Shown piece after piece: positions 47,236-58,651 of a stretch of DNA of 64,000 nucleotides. Each line of letters starts with the position of its first letter. Within the stretch, counting starts at the first letter, position 1. The DNA is from Trifolium pratense (taxonomy: Eukaryota > Streptophyta > Magnoliopsida > Fabales > Fabaceae), in assembly GCF_020283565.1 (NCBI RefSeq), contig NC_060064.1:29098337-29162336 (forward strand), given 5' to 3'. The notes beneath the pieces were generated by a model, which did not search any database, was not told the origin of the DNA, and saw only the letters and a list, made by a program, of their open reading frames with translations. The translations under genes and the position numbers were made by a program.

Positions 47236-47768
47236 CATATATAGAAAGAAAAATATGTAGTTGGACACCACACTCTTACCCAAAATCTAAAGGTGTTAGG
47301 TTCATGAGTCCTCTCACTTATAACCTCCACTTTTCTAAGCAATGTGAGACTTAACCACTCACACTTGCCACAACAATCTCCCCCTCAAGTGTGAGTCCAT
47401 CCACTCTAGGATATGCTCCCCATCAAGCGGAAGATTTCTTCATCCTACAGTTGTACCGCCGTTAGCCACACTACTCAACGGGACCCGCCGCCTGACCACC
47501 TTTGTCGGGAAGACTTTCGATACAAGGAGTCAGTCGAACTCTTCGTCGAACCATCGACTCTGATACCACTGTTGGGTCATCACCAGGAGACAGCCGGGGG
47601 ATCATTCACATTGAGTTCAAGAACAACTTCATAAGTGAGTTGGACACCACACTCTTACCAAAAACCTTAAGGTGTTAGGTTTATGGGTCATCTCATTTAT
47701 AAAGTGTTCAACCTCCACTTTTCTAAACAATGTGGAACTTAACCAGTCACACTTGCCACAATAGGGAC
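47236..47768 (-). mobile_element. TRIM-like element, copy A
   Basis: Two direct repeats of about 125 bp (47247-47375 and 47638-47763) start TTGTGGCAAGTGTGAGTGG on the minus strand and share CCACATTGCTTAGAAAAGTGG and CCTAACACC. Between them, in minus-strand order, are TGGTATCAGAGTCGATGG (about 47548-47565, an initiator-tRNA primer site) and CACTTGAGGGGGAGATTG (about 47378-47395, a polypurine tract). That order is right for a miniature LTR retroelement. About 65 bp separate the upstream repeat from the primer site, so the LTR borders are not fully resolved. Confidence 0.65.
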
Positions 47769-48122
47769 TTAGATTAGAAGCCTTGAAGAAAAGAAAAGGA
47801 AAGCTTGGAATTCTCACCATCTTTAATTTGTTCATCATTTTAGGTGAGTTTCTATAGGCCCTGATTTTTGTTAGGATATATAGGCTATGAACATGTAGGA
47901 GCTGTAGTAATTCCCTTGATATTATTCATGAAAGAGTGTCTTTGGGTTGTATAATGTTTTGAGGTAACGGAATGTTTTGAGGAAATTTAAATTTTTTTGT
48001 TAAAATTGTCTTGTTTGACGAGTAATTTGAAATGATAAAATTTATGAAGTATTTTGTCGAAGTACTTAAATTTCTCTTCCAAAAAACAGAAAGAAATTCC
48101 AAATGACACCAAAAAGTTAGAA

Positions 48123-48254
48123 TTTTTTTTTTTGAACAAGCTAAATTAGCTCACCTAAATTGACATCAGAGATAGAGAGAATTGAACATGAGACCTTAAG
48201 GAGGAGCACGTTCCAAAGTCACAAGCCAATACCATCAGACCAACCCAAGTGGGT
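48123..48254 (-). mobile_element. SINE with 14-bp target duplication, copy A
   Basis: Minus strand: GGACCCACTTGGGTTGGTCTG start, A-box-like TGGTCTGATGGTATTGG, B-box-like ATGTTCAATTCTC, and a T/A-rich tail. CCAAAAAGTTAGAA flanks it at 48109-48122 and 48255-48268. Confidence 0.85.
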
Positions 48255-48268
48255 CCAAAAAGTTAGAA

Positions 48269-49277
48269 ATTATGAATTCCTTCTTCCCATATATGTATTT
48301 CAAAATTTTCAAATTAACCCATGTAATATTTTTTAAAATTGCAAATTGACCTCTAAAGTTTTTCAAAAATTGGTCCTTAAATTTTTGAAAATTGCAAATT
48401 ATTTCCTATTTTTTAAATTTTGTATTACTCAAAACTTTTCAAGTTTATAAAAGTGACCCAAAATATATTCACAATAAATTTTTTAGTACTCTATCTGAAC
48501 ACACTTTAAAAATGAAAGTAATATAAATATACAATCATTTGAATCGCATAGATTTCCCCTTGATTGTCAGAAATTATCAACAATGAATTTGAGGTCTTGC
48601 TTACAACTTAAATTTAATTAGAATGGAAGCTTAATAGTTAATATGTTAAAAATTACCTCAAAAAAAAGTTAATATGTTAAAAATGGACTAGTAATAAGGT
48701 GGGAACCGTAGTCGTAGAATTTCCTTTTCAAAAGTTACAAAACAAATAATAGTTTGATGTAATATATCGTACTAATAAAAAAAATTAAAATATATGTATT
48801 AAGGTATCAATTGATAAGACATCACGTGCAAACTCGTAATTCCCCACTTATTCACCTAAAGTGTGACAAACTTCAAGCTCTCTGCTGTTATAGTTAGAGT
48901 GCTTTATACATTGCCTCCAATCTCGTGTTTCAAGACGGAACAAAACACTTTGACATTAACTACCACAAAGTCAGAGAGAAGCTATAAGGGGGACTCATGA
49001 AACTGCTACCTATTTCTCGAGATGATTAGACAATATATATTTTGACAAAGGATCTATATCCTGCATATTTCCATCAATTCATTTCCAAGCTAGGACTCCT
49101 GAACATTTTGTGCCTTAGCTTGAGGGGGTGTGAAAAAATATAGGTTATAGTAGTTTAGTTAGTTAGCTACAAGATTATTCTTGTTTTTTTTATTATCCCT
49201 TTTTTTATCATGAAATGTTATTATAAAATAATAATGAACATTTGGTAAAAAAAATAAGAATGAATTCTTGTTACTTA
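48269..49277 (+). other. AT-rich spacer with SINE fragment, copy A
   Basis: No gene is seen. GACATCACGTGCAAACTCG (about 48821) is the body of a tRNA-derived sequence whose A-box part (AACTCAATTGGTAAGG) survives only in copy B at about 56187-56202. Confidence 0.45.
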
Positions 49278-49424
49278 CCCCCTCCCGTCCTATATATAAG
49301 AAAAAATTAATTTTTTAAATTCATTGTAAAATTGATGTATCTAGACAATAATATAGTCTAAATATATCAATTCTACAATGAATATAATAAGTAAAATGTT
49401 TCTTATATATAAGACCGGTGGGAG
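49278..49424. mobile_element. Stowaway MITE, copy A
   Basis: 147-bp near-perfect palindrome with CCTATATATAAGAAA/TTTCTTATATATAAG arms, CTCCC-type ends and flanking TA. Confidence 0.85.
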
Positions 49425-49459
49425 TATAAAATTTATTTGACTGCCTTAATAAAAAAATG

Positions 49460-49647
49460 CTAAAGGGTCATATTAATGCATTGTTGTACTTAAAAGACAT
49501 CAAATAATTATTAAAATTTTAGGAAGTCCTTTTACAACTTTTTAAGTGCTAAAACTATTTATTTAATTGATGTAAAGAGAACATGGATTTTATAAATTAA
49601 AAGTGATAAAATCATATTCTATTTGATACATGCAAAGGTTGGAAAAC
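49460..49647 (+). promoter_or_regulatory. NCR upstream region, copy A
   Basis: Shares ATTGTTGTACTT, AAGACAT, TAAGTGCTAAAACTATT, AGAGAACATG and ATACATGCAAAG with the region before 34722. TTATAAAT at 49590-49597 is the likely TATA box, 51 bp before the ATG. Confidence 0.6.
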
Positions 49648-49910
49648 ATGGCAAAAATTGTCAAATTTGTTTATGTTATGATTATCCTTCTTTCTCTATT
49701 TCTTGTTGCGACAAATTCTAAACGTAAGCATTTTATCTCATTTGAAAATTTTCTTTTTTACTTGGCATACAATATTTTATCCCATTAATTTATTTTTCTC
49801 CTTTTACATTAGGGAATATTCCATGTGTTTATGATGGTGATTGTCCAATAAAATTGTGCCGATATCCTTTAAAAGCGAAGTGTCTTGGTGGTATTTGTCA
49901 CTGTCGTTAA
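49648..49910 (+). CDS. NCR peptide gene, 6 cysteines (copy A)
   Basis: Exons 49648-49723 and 49813-49910, 89-bp intron with GTAAGC donor and ACATTAG acceptor, phase 1; 57 residues. Signal peptide MAKIVKFVYVMIILLSLFLV in exon 1. Mature spacing C-x5-C-x4-C-x7-C-x4-C-x-C, the six-cysteine NCR group, with only modest positive charge (about five Lys/Arg, two Asp). Signal and promoter are clearly related to the four-cysteine genes, whereas the mature part is of another subgroup. The gene cannot be seen as one frame because of the intron. The 3' flank (to about 50110) is also family-like. Confidence 0.88.
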
Positions 49911-50856
49911 TTATGAAGCTCCATAGATTATGAGTGGCAGATCCAGAAGAATACATAAACACACTGCTAGCATATTTCATTAGTTGTTATGTAGTTATTG
50001 TGATAGCACCCAATAATTTAATTTTCTTTGTTAGTTTTGTACTTTAGGATGATAAAATTGAAATGAAATAAAGCATCAAAGAATATTATCTTAATTTGTG
50101 TTCGTCATACTTAATTTTGAGATGTTTTCGATTTTGAAAATCGGTTTAATTAGAAAATTATGCCACCAAATAAATTACTTAAGTGTTATATATGCAATAC
50201 ACTTTGTTTTTGCTGGATTCTATAAGATGTTTTTCTTTTAGACGAAGTGAAACTCACAACTGTGATGTCCCGAGTTCGAACTCAAATAAAGGTTTTCAAC
50301 CTAACAAATATCGATATTCTCACTTGAACTATAACTTATGAACAAGTTAGATTTAATAGGTGTCTAAGTAAAACTCTGATCTCATTTGTGTCTGCACATA
50401 ATCAATTTTCATTTGCTTTTGTAAACCATATAATATAATGAAAAGTTTGTTTTCACTTCATGATCTTTAAATAAAACAATGTAAATCACTAGCACTGATT
50501 GTAAATAAAATCATCTCCAAATCAACTCACTGGGGCAAAATGTTTAGAAACCAACACAATAAAAATGGAAATGGTCATTGAAGATGAATTCTTCCCTTCA
50601 GAGCAATGTGATTAAGTAACGATGGCTGTGATCATAAGAGATGTTCCTGATGACTATGCACTACAGGTGACACCTATAGAAGCAATTAATCCGTCAACCC
50701 AGAGAAAACTTGTGTAGCATAAAATAATGATTTAACGATAATCCAATGTCAACAGAAATGAAATAATAAATAAAACCACGGTTAAGAGATGAATGAGACC
50801 TTTCGCTTTTCTATCTATAGCTATATATGATACATATCCAACCATATGCAGCATCT
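49911..50856 (+). other. 3' flank of the 6-Cys NCR gene, end of copy A
   Basis: Holds a B-box-like GAGTTCGAACTC (50270-50281) within a probable SINE remnant; otherwise no gene is recognised. Homology with copy B ends at GCAGCATCTGT, 50849-50859. Confidence 0.45.
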
Positions 50857-52186
50857 GTAGTTTTGTTATATATACTAATGTTTAGTTTTTGTTATCCTAC
50901 AATATTCATATGTACTAATGTTTAGTTTTTGTTCTTCATTTGTAGCTTGGAAGAAATAATTTTTCACTGCAGATAGAATGCTAATGGATGAAAAGGTCGG
51001 TATTCTCAATTACTCTTATCAAATTATTGTCATTTAAATATTTAATTTTTTTTTTATCATAACAATGGTTGTAAGTAAACAATCTTATTTTTCTCATTTA
51101 TTTACTGATATTGGTTGTTCTTTTGTTATCAAGAACATAGAACCAATGATAATTTTTAAGAGGCTTCATTCCATGTAAGATGACAAAATATATTCCTTTC
51201 TCAAATTGTATCTAATAAAGAGTCAACTAATATTATGGAGCAAGAAAGTTGTGGAAGATTTAGAGGATTGAGATATATGATGTTTGAAGAATTTTCCAAT
51301 AGTTAGATAATAAATTTATAGCATCAATATGTTTGGTGCAAGTGATTCATTTTTTTTTTATAATTTTCATCTATGTTTTGAAGGAATTCACTTTCAATTC
51401 TAAATTTTAGTTCATTTAAAAAAAGAAAAGAATGTTATAACCACTATTATAACATGGGTCCATAGTCTTTATAACTAAATGTGAGTATATGTTTATACTC
51501 ACGTTTTTCCTCTACATTCATAGACGGTTAGATAAATTATGCAAGCATTGTGGTGAAGTTCAAATCTTCTAATTTCAGGGATACTTTAAACTTATATATT
51601 CAGACTAAATTATGTAAGCATTGTGTGAATTGTGATAATGATAATGACTTTGACATGATATTTAGCTTGCATTACTTATGACAATGTGACACTTCTAAAA
51701 AAAAAATCCTAATACTCATTTGTAACTTCTCCCCTTTCTTATTCTATTTAATTAATGATGATTAAAAGTAATGAATATTGAAAGGTTTAGTTTTTATTCA
51801 TGGGACCTTTCATTTTCATATTGAGTTTTAATTGCATGTCATATACAATCAGTTTACGTATTTAATTGTAAATTACAATTCTATCATGCATGCATTTACT
51901 TGAAAAAAAATTATACCTACAACAAAATAATAATAATTTAGAATTTTAAAATTTTGCATATAATAAAAATATTATAATTTCACACCACTAATAATAATAT
52001 TAACTTAGGACAACTTTCAAGTTACAAAAACTATCATCTATTTTTAATTTTGTTAAAACATAATTATTTAACAATTGCTTATAATTATTTAAGAGTATTT
52101 ACGGCCCAAAATAAATATAGAGAGATATTTATAAGAATAATATAACATTTTTAAGCAAATAATAAGATGAGATGTTAAATTCTTCT
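50857..52186 (+). other. Unique intergenic DNA
   Basis: Not part of either duplication copy. ACTAATGTTTAGTTTTTGTT occurs twice (50874 and 50918). No gene or element boundary recognised. Confidence 0.45.
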
Positions 52187-52202
52187 AAAATAAACTTTCT
52201 TT

Positions 52203-52281
52203 TTCGGGTGTCGGGTCTCGAACCAAGTTCCTCTAGGTTGAAGATTAACTCCTCAACCAAGTGACCTCTCGGGAGACATGC
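52203..52281 (-). mobile_element. 79-bp tRNA-like SINE
   Basis: Minus strand reads CTCCCGAGAGGTCACTTGGTTGAGG (A-box-like) and GAACTTGGTTCGAGACCCG (B box). It is flanked by the direct repeat AAAATAAACTTTCTTT at 52187-52202 and 52282-52297. It does not fold as a clear tRNA and lacks a 3' non-tRNA body, so it is a minimal SINE or retro-tRNA. Confidence 0.75.
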
Positions 52282-52391
52282 AAAATAAACTTTCTTTACC
52301 TGAGCCAAATAACTGAACCTAAATTCAAATATATGAAATCATCATCCAAACTAATATATTGGCAACAAAAAGTATTTAAGGTTTATATATA

Positions 52392-53080
52392 GGCTAAATT
52401 GCAGTTTTGGCCCCCCACGTTTCATAATTGTGCGATTTTGGCCCCCCAAGTTTCAAATGAGCGATTTTGGCCCCCCACGTTTGCCCCCTTTTGCATTTCT
52501 TGGTCCCCCTTGACTATTTTGACCAAAAACCTGCTGACATGGAATATTTTTGACACGTGTCTTAATTGTATTGGCCAACCAAAATTATAAGAAAATTTAA
52601 GGAAAGGTCACGTGACTCTTTTTATGTTGAGATTAATTTATTTTTTTTTTTACAAATTGTAAAAAACAACAATTAAAAGTCTTAATTTAACAATCAGATG
52701 TTAGTGCCTCTGTTGGTAGTCTTAAATCGCAATTTTGGTTAGAAAACTCTAACATCTGATTGCTAAAATTAAGGCTTTTTATTGTTGATTTTTACAAATT
52801 TTTTAAAAAAAATAAATAATTAACCCCAACAAAAAAAGAGTCACGTGACCATTCCTTAAATTTTATTTTTTTTAAAAAAAATAATAAATTTTGGTTGGCC
52901 AATACAATTAAGACACGTGTCAAAAGTATTCGATGTCAGCAGGTTTTTGGTCAAAATAGTCAGGGGGACCAAGAAATGCAAAAGGGGGCAAACGTGGGGG
53001 GCCAAAATCGCTCATTTGAAACTTGGGGGGCCAAAATCGCACAATTATAAAACGTGGGGGGCCAAAACTGCAATTTAACC
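52392..53080. mobile_element. 689-bp fold-back element with 9-bp target duplication (Mutator type)
   Basis: Almost the whole element is an inverted repeat with arms of about 310 bp: GGCTAAATTGCAGTTTTGG at the left and its complement (..CAATTTAACC) at the right, then mirrored ACGTTT, GTCACGTGAC and AACATCTGATTG-type words around a loop near 52705-52745. TTATATATA at 52383-52391 and 53081-53089 is a 9-bp direct repeat, although in TA-rich DNA. The termini carry three GGCCCCCC clusters. No protein is encoded; the 63-codon frame at 52399 is accidental. Confidence 0.85.
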
Positions 53081-53089
53081 TTATATATA

Positions 53090-53830
53090 TTATAACAAAA
53101 ATACACTAAATATTCAAGCAAATATTATTAAATAAGAGACACAAAAACTAAAAATAAATTTGTAGGGTCACAAACTTTACCATAAAAAAGAAAAAACAAA
53201 CCAAAACAAAAAAAGACTAAGAAAAAAAATGTAAACTAAACAATATTCTAAAAAAATTGGGACTAATAAAGTCGGGATAAAATTTCACCAAATGAATATG
53301 TGAGGAGAAACTTCAAAAGACCGAAAGAGAAGTAAGTAGAAAAGCTATTTGGTGCCTTAAATTGCATATAAGGGAGTAAACGGCCGGTTACGTTATTTGA
53401 TACGTAATTTTCAAAAAAACGAGATCACGTGATAAAAAAAGTATGTATGTACGCATGCCTCCAACTGTTATTGAAAATACAATAACGGAGACATAAAAAA
53501 ATAAAAAGCAAAGTGACATATGACTGTAAAGTTGTCATTCATATAAAGAAAACCTAAGATTTTATAGGAGCACACAATTAAAATAAAATATGATGTATCC
53601 CTTCAAATTTATAAAATATTATAAAAGATCTATTACATTAAAATATAAACAAAACTATGATATAAATAAATAAAATTTAATATTTCTAAACAACTTTTTT
53701 TTTTATATACATATACTAATATTAAACATGATCATATTTTAAATTAATTATGTTTTAATTATGTGTGATTAAACTTATCACAATTATTATTTTTCATTTA
53801 TAAAATTATTTTAGTTATATATTTTAATCG
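53090..53830 (+). other. AT-rich DNA, probably Helitron interior
   Basis: No gene recognised. It precedes a Helitron-type 3' end; how far left the element reaches could not be decided because no TC 5' end was identified. Confidence 0.4.
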
Positions 53831-53860
53831 AACCCGTGCAACGCACGGGTTTACCCCTAG
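53831..53860 (+). mobile_element. Helitron 3' terminus
   Basis: AACCCGTGC AAC GCACGGGTT is a perfect 9-bp hairpin, followed after five bases by CTAG and then T, the 3' signature of plant Helitrons (hairpin about 10 bp before CTRR, T after). It lies 40 bp before the start of the second duplication copy. Confidence 0.8.
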
Positions 53861-53902
53861 TTTGTATAAAAACATCAATGCTACAATGTTAGTACCAAGT
53901 CT

Positions 53903-54274
53903 AATGAATAAGTTTTTTGTGGCTCTAGGCAAAGGTCTAGCTTTCCTCCCCCATGGACCAGGCTTGGATTTCTTGTTTCACCAAATAAGAGGCGCAACAA
54001 AAGATTGGTGGGAAGTCGCCAAGGCTAGTTCGGAAGCACAACATCTACGTACCACTTTAATTGGGAGAATTTCAAGAAGGGAATCTTCAGCAAATATTTT
54101 TTTTAATGGCTACAAGATTCAGAAGGAAAAAAAATTGGAGTTTAAGCAAGAGGAAATGAATAGTGAAGACGTAGGTGAATAAATGGAGACAAATCAGAGT
54201 GATCTAACGAAAGCTTGACGACAATTGGTATGTCATTTTAATTTTGAGGACGAAACTTCTTCAAGAGAGTAGAG
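53903..54274 (+). pseudogene. Gypsy gag remnant and element end, copy B
   Basis: Same as 46531-46897 but with fewer breaks: the frame stays open from 53862 to 54182 through DWWEVAKASSEAQ and EFKQEEMNSED. TGTAATATCC starts at 54275. Confidence 0.65.
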
Positions 54275-54619
54275 TGTAATATCCTAACTTTAATTAATAA
54301 AACTAATATTATTAGAGGTTTTAATTTGAATTAATTAGAGGAAGTTAGCAAGAACTAGCAAGTTAAATTACAAGGAAAGACTTGACAAAAAAAGATTAAC
54401 TAAAGATATAATTGGAATTGAGGACAAGTTAAAGGAATAGTATAGTAATTAAACAGAGATAACAAGACTTTGAAAGTCATTTTTTTTCAGCAAAACAACT
54501 CTCTCTTCTCCCACCAAACTCAGATTTTCCATCTAATCTTCATCACAAGCCTGGCATGCAACATTTCCATAACCCTAAACCTTAAACTGTTGTTAGAAGG
54601 TGAAATTGAAGCATATATA

Positions 54620-55137
54620 GAAAGAAGAATATGTAACCACACTCTTACCCAAAATCTTAAGGTGTTAGGTTTATGGGTCCTCTCACTTATAACTTCCACT
54701 TTTCTAAGCATTGTGGGACTTAACCACTCACACTTGTCACAACAATCTCCCCCTCAAGTGTGAGTTCATCCACTCTAGGATATGCTCCCCATCAAGTGGA
54801 AGCTTTCTTCATCCTACACTTGTACCGCCGTTAGTCACACTACTCAACGGGACCCGTTGCCTGACCACCTTTGTCAGGAAGACTTTCGATATAAGAAGTC
54901 AGTCGAACCCTTCATCGAACCATCGGCTCTGATACCACTGTTGGGTCATCACGATGAGGCAGCCGGGGGATCATCCACATTAGGTTCAAGAACAACTTCA
55001 TAAGTGAGTTGGACACCACACTCTTACCCAAAACCTTAAGGTGTTAGGTTTATGGCTCCTCTCACTTATAAAATGTTCAACCTCCACTTTTTTAAGCAAT
55101 GTGGAACTTAACCACTCACACTTGCCACAAGAGGGAC
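54620..55137 (-). mobile_element. TRIM-like element, copy B
   Basis: Counterpart of 47236-47768: direct repeats near 54636-54742 and 55006-55132, purine tract complement TCTCCCCCTCAAGTG at about 54748-54762, primer site complement TCTGATACCACTG at 54928-54940. Confidence 0.65.
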
Positions 55138-55514
55138 ATAGATTAGAAGCCTTGAAGAAAAGAGAAAAATTGAAGGAAAGCTTGGAATTCTCACCATCTT
55201 TAATTTGTTCATCATTTTAGGTGAGTTTCTATACGCCCTGATTTTTGTTAGGATATATAGGCTATGAACATGCACGAGCTGTAGTAATTCCCTTGATATT
55301 ATTCATGAAAGAGTGTCTTTGGGTGGTATAATATTTTGAGGTAATATAATGTTTTGAGGAAATTTAAATTCTTTTGTTAAAGTTGTCTTGTTTGACGAGT
55401 AATTTGAAATTTTTTTAAAATGATAAAATTTTATGAAGTATTTTGTCGAAGTACTTAATTTTCTCTCCCAAAAAAAAAAAGAAAGAAATTCCAAATGACA
55501 CCAAAAAGTTAGAA

Positions 55515-55640
55515 ATTATTTTTTTGAAGAAACTAAATTAGTCCACCTAAATTGACATCAAAGAGAATTGAACATGAGACCTTAAGGAGGAACACACTCT
55601 CAAGTCTCAAGTCAATACCATCACACCAACCCAAGTGGGT
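55515..55640 (-). mobile_element. SINE with 14-bp target duplication, copy B
   Basis: Counterpart of 48123-48254; CCAAAAAGTTAGAA at 55501-55514 and 55641-55654. Confidence 0.85.
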
Positions 55641-56662
55641 CCAAAAAGTTAGAAATTATGAATTCCTTCTTCCCATATATATATTTCAAAATTTTCAAAT
55701 TAACCCATGTAATATTTTTTTTAAAATTGCAAATTGACCTCTAAAAAATTGCAAATTATTCCCTATTTTTAAAATTTTGTATTACTCAAAACTTTTCAAG
55801 TTTATAAAAGTGACCCAAAATATATTCACAATAAATTTTTTAGTACTCTATCTAAACACACTTTAAAAATGAAAGTAATATAAATATACAATCATTTGAA
55901 TTGCATAGATTTCCCCTTGATTGTCAGAAATTTTCAACAATGAATTTGAGGTCTTGCTTACAACTTAAATTTAATTAGAATGGAAGCTTAATAGTTAATA
56001 TGTTAAAAATTACCTCAAAAAAAGTTAATATGTTAAAAATGGACTAGTAATAAGGTGGGAACCGTAGTCGTAGAATTTCCTTTTCAAAAGTTACAAAACA
56101 AATAATAGTTTGATGTAATATATCATACTAATAAAAAAAATTAAAATATATGTATTAAGATATCTATATTTGGGTCTCATCAGCATAACTCAATTGGTAA
56201 GGACATCACGTGCAAACTCGTAATTCCCCACTTATTCACCTAAAGTGTGACAAACTTCAAGCTCTCTGCTGTTATAGTTAGAGTGCTTTATACATTGCCT
56301 CCAATCTTGTGTTTCAAGACGGAACAAAACACTTTGACATTAACTACCACAATGTCAGAGAGAAGCTATAAGGGGGACTCATGAAACTGCTACCTATTTC
56401 TCGAGATGATTAGACAATATATATTTTGACAAAGGATCTATATCCTGCATATTTCCATCAATTCATTTCCAAGCTAGGACTCCTGAACATTTTGTGCCTT
56501 AGCTTGAGGGGGTGTGAAAAAATATAGGTTATAGTAGTTTAGTTAGTTAGCTACAAGATTATTCTTGTTTTTTTTATTATCCCTTTTTTTATCATGAAAT
56601 GTTATTATAAAATAATAATGAACATTTGGTAAAAAAAAATAAGAATGAATTCTTGTTACTTA

Positions 56663-56809
56663 CCCCCTCCGGTCCTATATATAAGAAAAAATTAATTTTT
56701 TAAATTCATTGTAAAATTGATGTATCTAGACAATAATATAGTCTAAATATATCAATTCTACAATGAATATAATAAGTAAAATGTTTCTTATATATAAGAC
56801 CGGTGGGAG
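56663..56809. mobile_element. Stowaway MITE, copy B
   Basis: Counterpart of 49278-49424, with TA on both sides. Confidence 0.85.
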
Positions 56810-57032
56810 TATAAAATTTATTTGACTGCCTTAATAAAAAAATGCTAAAGGGTCATATTAATGCATTGTTGTACTTAAAAGACATCAAATAATTATTAAA
56901 ATTTTAGGAAGTCCTTTTACAACTTTTTAAGTGCTAAAACTATTTATTTAATTGATGTAAAGAGAACATGGATTTTATAAATTAAAAGTGATAAAATCAT
57001 ATTCTATTTGATACATGCAAAGGTTGGAAAAC

Positions 57033-57295
57033 ATGGCAAAAATTGTCAAATTTGTTTATGTTATGATTATCCTTCTTTCTCTATTTCTTGTTGCGACAAA
57101 TTCTAAACGTAAGCATTTTATCTCATTTGAAAATTTTCTTTTTTACTTGGCATACAATATTTTATCCCATTAATTTATTTTTCTCCTTTTACATTAGGGA
57201 ATATTCCATGTGTTTATGATGGTGATTGTCCAATAAAATTGTGCCGATATCCTTTAAAAGCGAAGTGTCTTGGTGGTATTTGTCACTGTCGTTAA
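57033..57295 (+). CDS. NCR peptide gene, 6 cysteines (copy B)
   Basis: Exons 57033-57108 and 57198-57295. Exons, intron and promoter (TTATAAAT at 56975-56982) appear identical to 49648-49910, so the predicted peptide is the same. No difference was seen over the coding region or its intron. Confidence 0.88.
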
Positions 57296-58407
57296 TTATG
57301 AAGCTCCATAGATTATGAGTGGCAGATCCAGAAGAATACATAAACACACTGCTAGCATATTTCATTAGTTGTTATGTAGTTATTGTGATAGCACCCAATA
57401 ATTTAATTTTCTTTGTTAGTTTTGTACTTTAGGATGATAAAATTGAAATGAAATAAAGCATCAAAGAATATTATCTTAATTTGTGTTCGTCATACTTAAT
57501 TTTGAGATGTTTTCGATTTTGAAAATCGGTTTAATTAGAAAATTATGCCACCAAATAAATTACTTAAGTGTTATATATGCAATACACTTTGTTTTTGCTG
57601 GATTTTATAAGATGTTTTTCTTTTAGATGAAGTGAAACTCACAACTATGATGTCCCGAGTTCAAACTCAAATAAAGGTTTTCAACCTAACAATATCGATA
57701 TTCTCACTTGAACTATAACTTATGAACAAGTTAGATTTAATAGGTGTCTAAGTAAAACTCTGATCTCATTTGTGTCTGCACATAATCAATTTTCATTTGC
57801 TTTTGTAAACCATATAATATAATGAAAAGTTTGTTTTCACTTCATGATCTTTAAATAAAACAATGTAAATCACTAGCACTGATTGTAAATAAAATCATCT
57901 CCAAATCAACTCACTGGGGCAAAATGTTTAGAAACCAACACAATAAAAATGGAAATGGTCATTGAAGATGAATTCTTCCCTTCAGAGCAATGTGATTAAG
58001 TAACGATGGCTGTGATCATAAGAGATGTTCCTGATGACTATGCACTACAGGTGACACCTATAGAAGCAATTAATCCGTCAACCCAGAGAAAACTTGTGTA
58101 GCATAAAATAATGATTTAACGATAATCCAATGTCAACAGAAATGAAATAATAAATAAAACCACGGTTAAGAGATGAATGAGACCTTTCGCTTTTCTATCT
58201 ATAGCTATATATGATACATATCCAACCATATGCAGCATCTGTTGTGACAATCTATGGTTTTACTAAATGACCTCAAACCAGAATTCTGGTAGTCATGAGC
58301 CTTATATTGACCTGTAAAATAAGAAATAAACAGTTCGGAAATCAACATATGTAGTAAGTATCAATCCAAAAGGGAAAAGGGAAATTATCATTACTTTACC
58401 TGGAATA

Positions 58408-58598
58408 TTATAATTTCCGAAAAGCAGAAGCAACATTTTTTCTACTGCGACTTTCTATCTTTTCAGGGCTTGGGAGTCCAGTTATTTCCTCATACTTCAT
58501 TTCAAGGGCCTGTAATAATTTGACCAAAAATTATCAAAAATTGGAGTCTGGTGTCGTCCGTGTAAACAAGATAGATCTTAATTTGTCAGAATAAACCG

Positions 58599-58651
<53 letters not shown>

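Larger units (their letters stand above)
46527..50856 (+). repeat. Second tandem duplication, copy A
   Basis: Matches 53899-58240 at an offset of 7,372-7,385 with the same elements in the same order. The right part (from 48,300) is nearly free of differences. Copy A lacks about 30 bp near 48,808 that copy B has at 56,164-56,200. Confidence 0.93.
53899..58240 (+). repeat. Second tandem duplication, copy B
   Basis: Counterpart of 46527-50856. It ends at GCAGCATCTGT (58233-58243), about 165 bp from the deformylase stop codon, so the gene's 3' flank borders the duplication. Confidence 0.93.

Noticed and set aside
52203..52281. Functional tRNA gene
   Set aside because: Box A and B resemble tRNA but the arms do not pair well and target-site repeats show retroposition.
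54470..55003. Frames of 63-97 codons in the TRIM-like region (also 47094-47634)
   Set aside because: They cross LTR, purine tract and primer-site signals and differ between the two copies by frameshifts.
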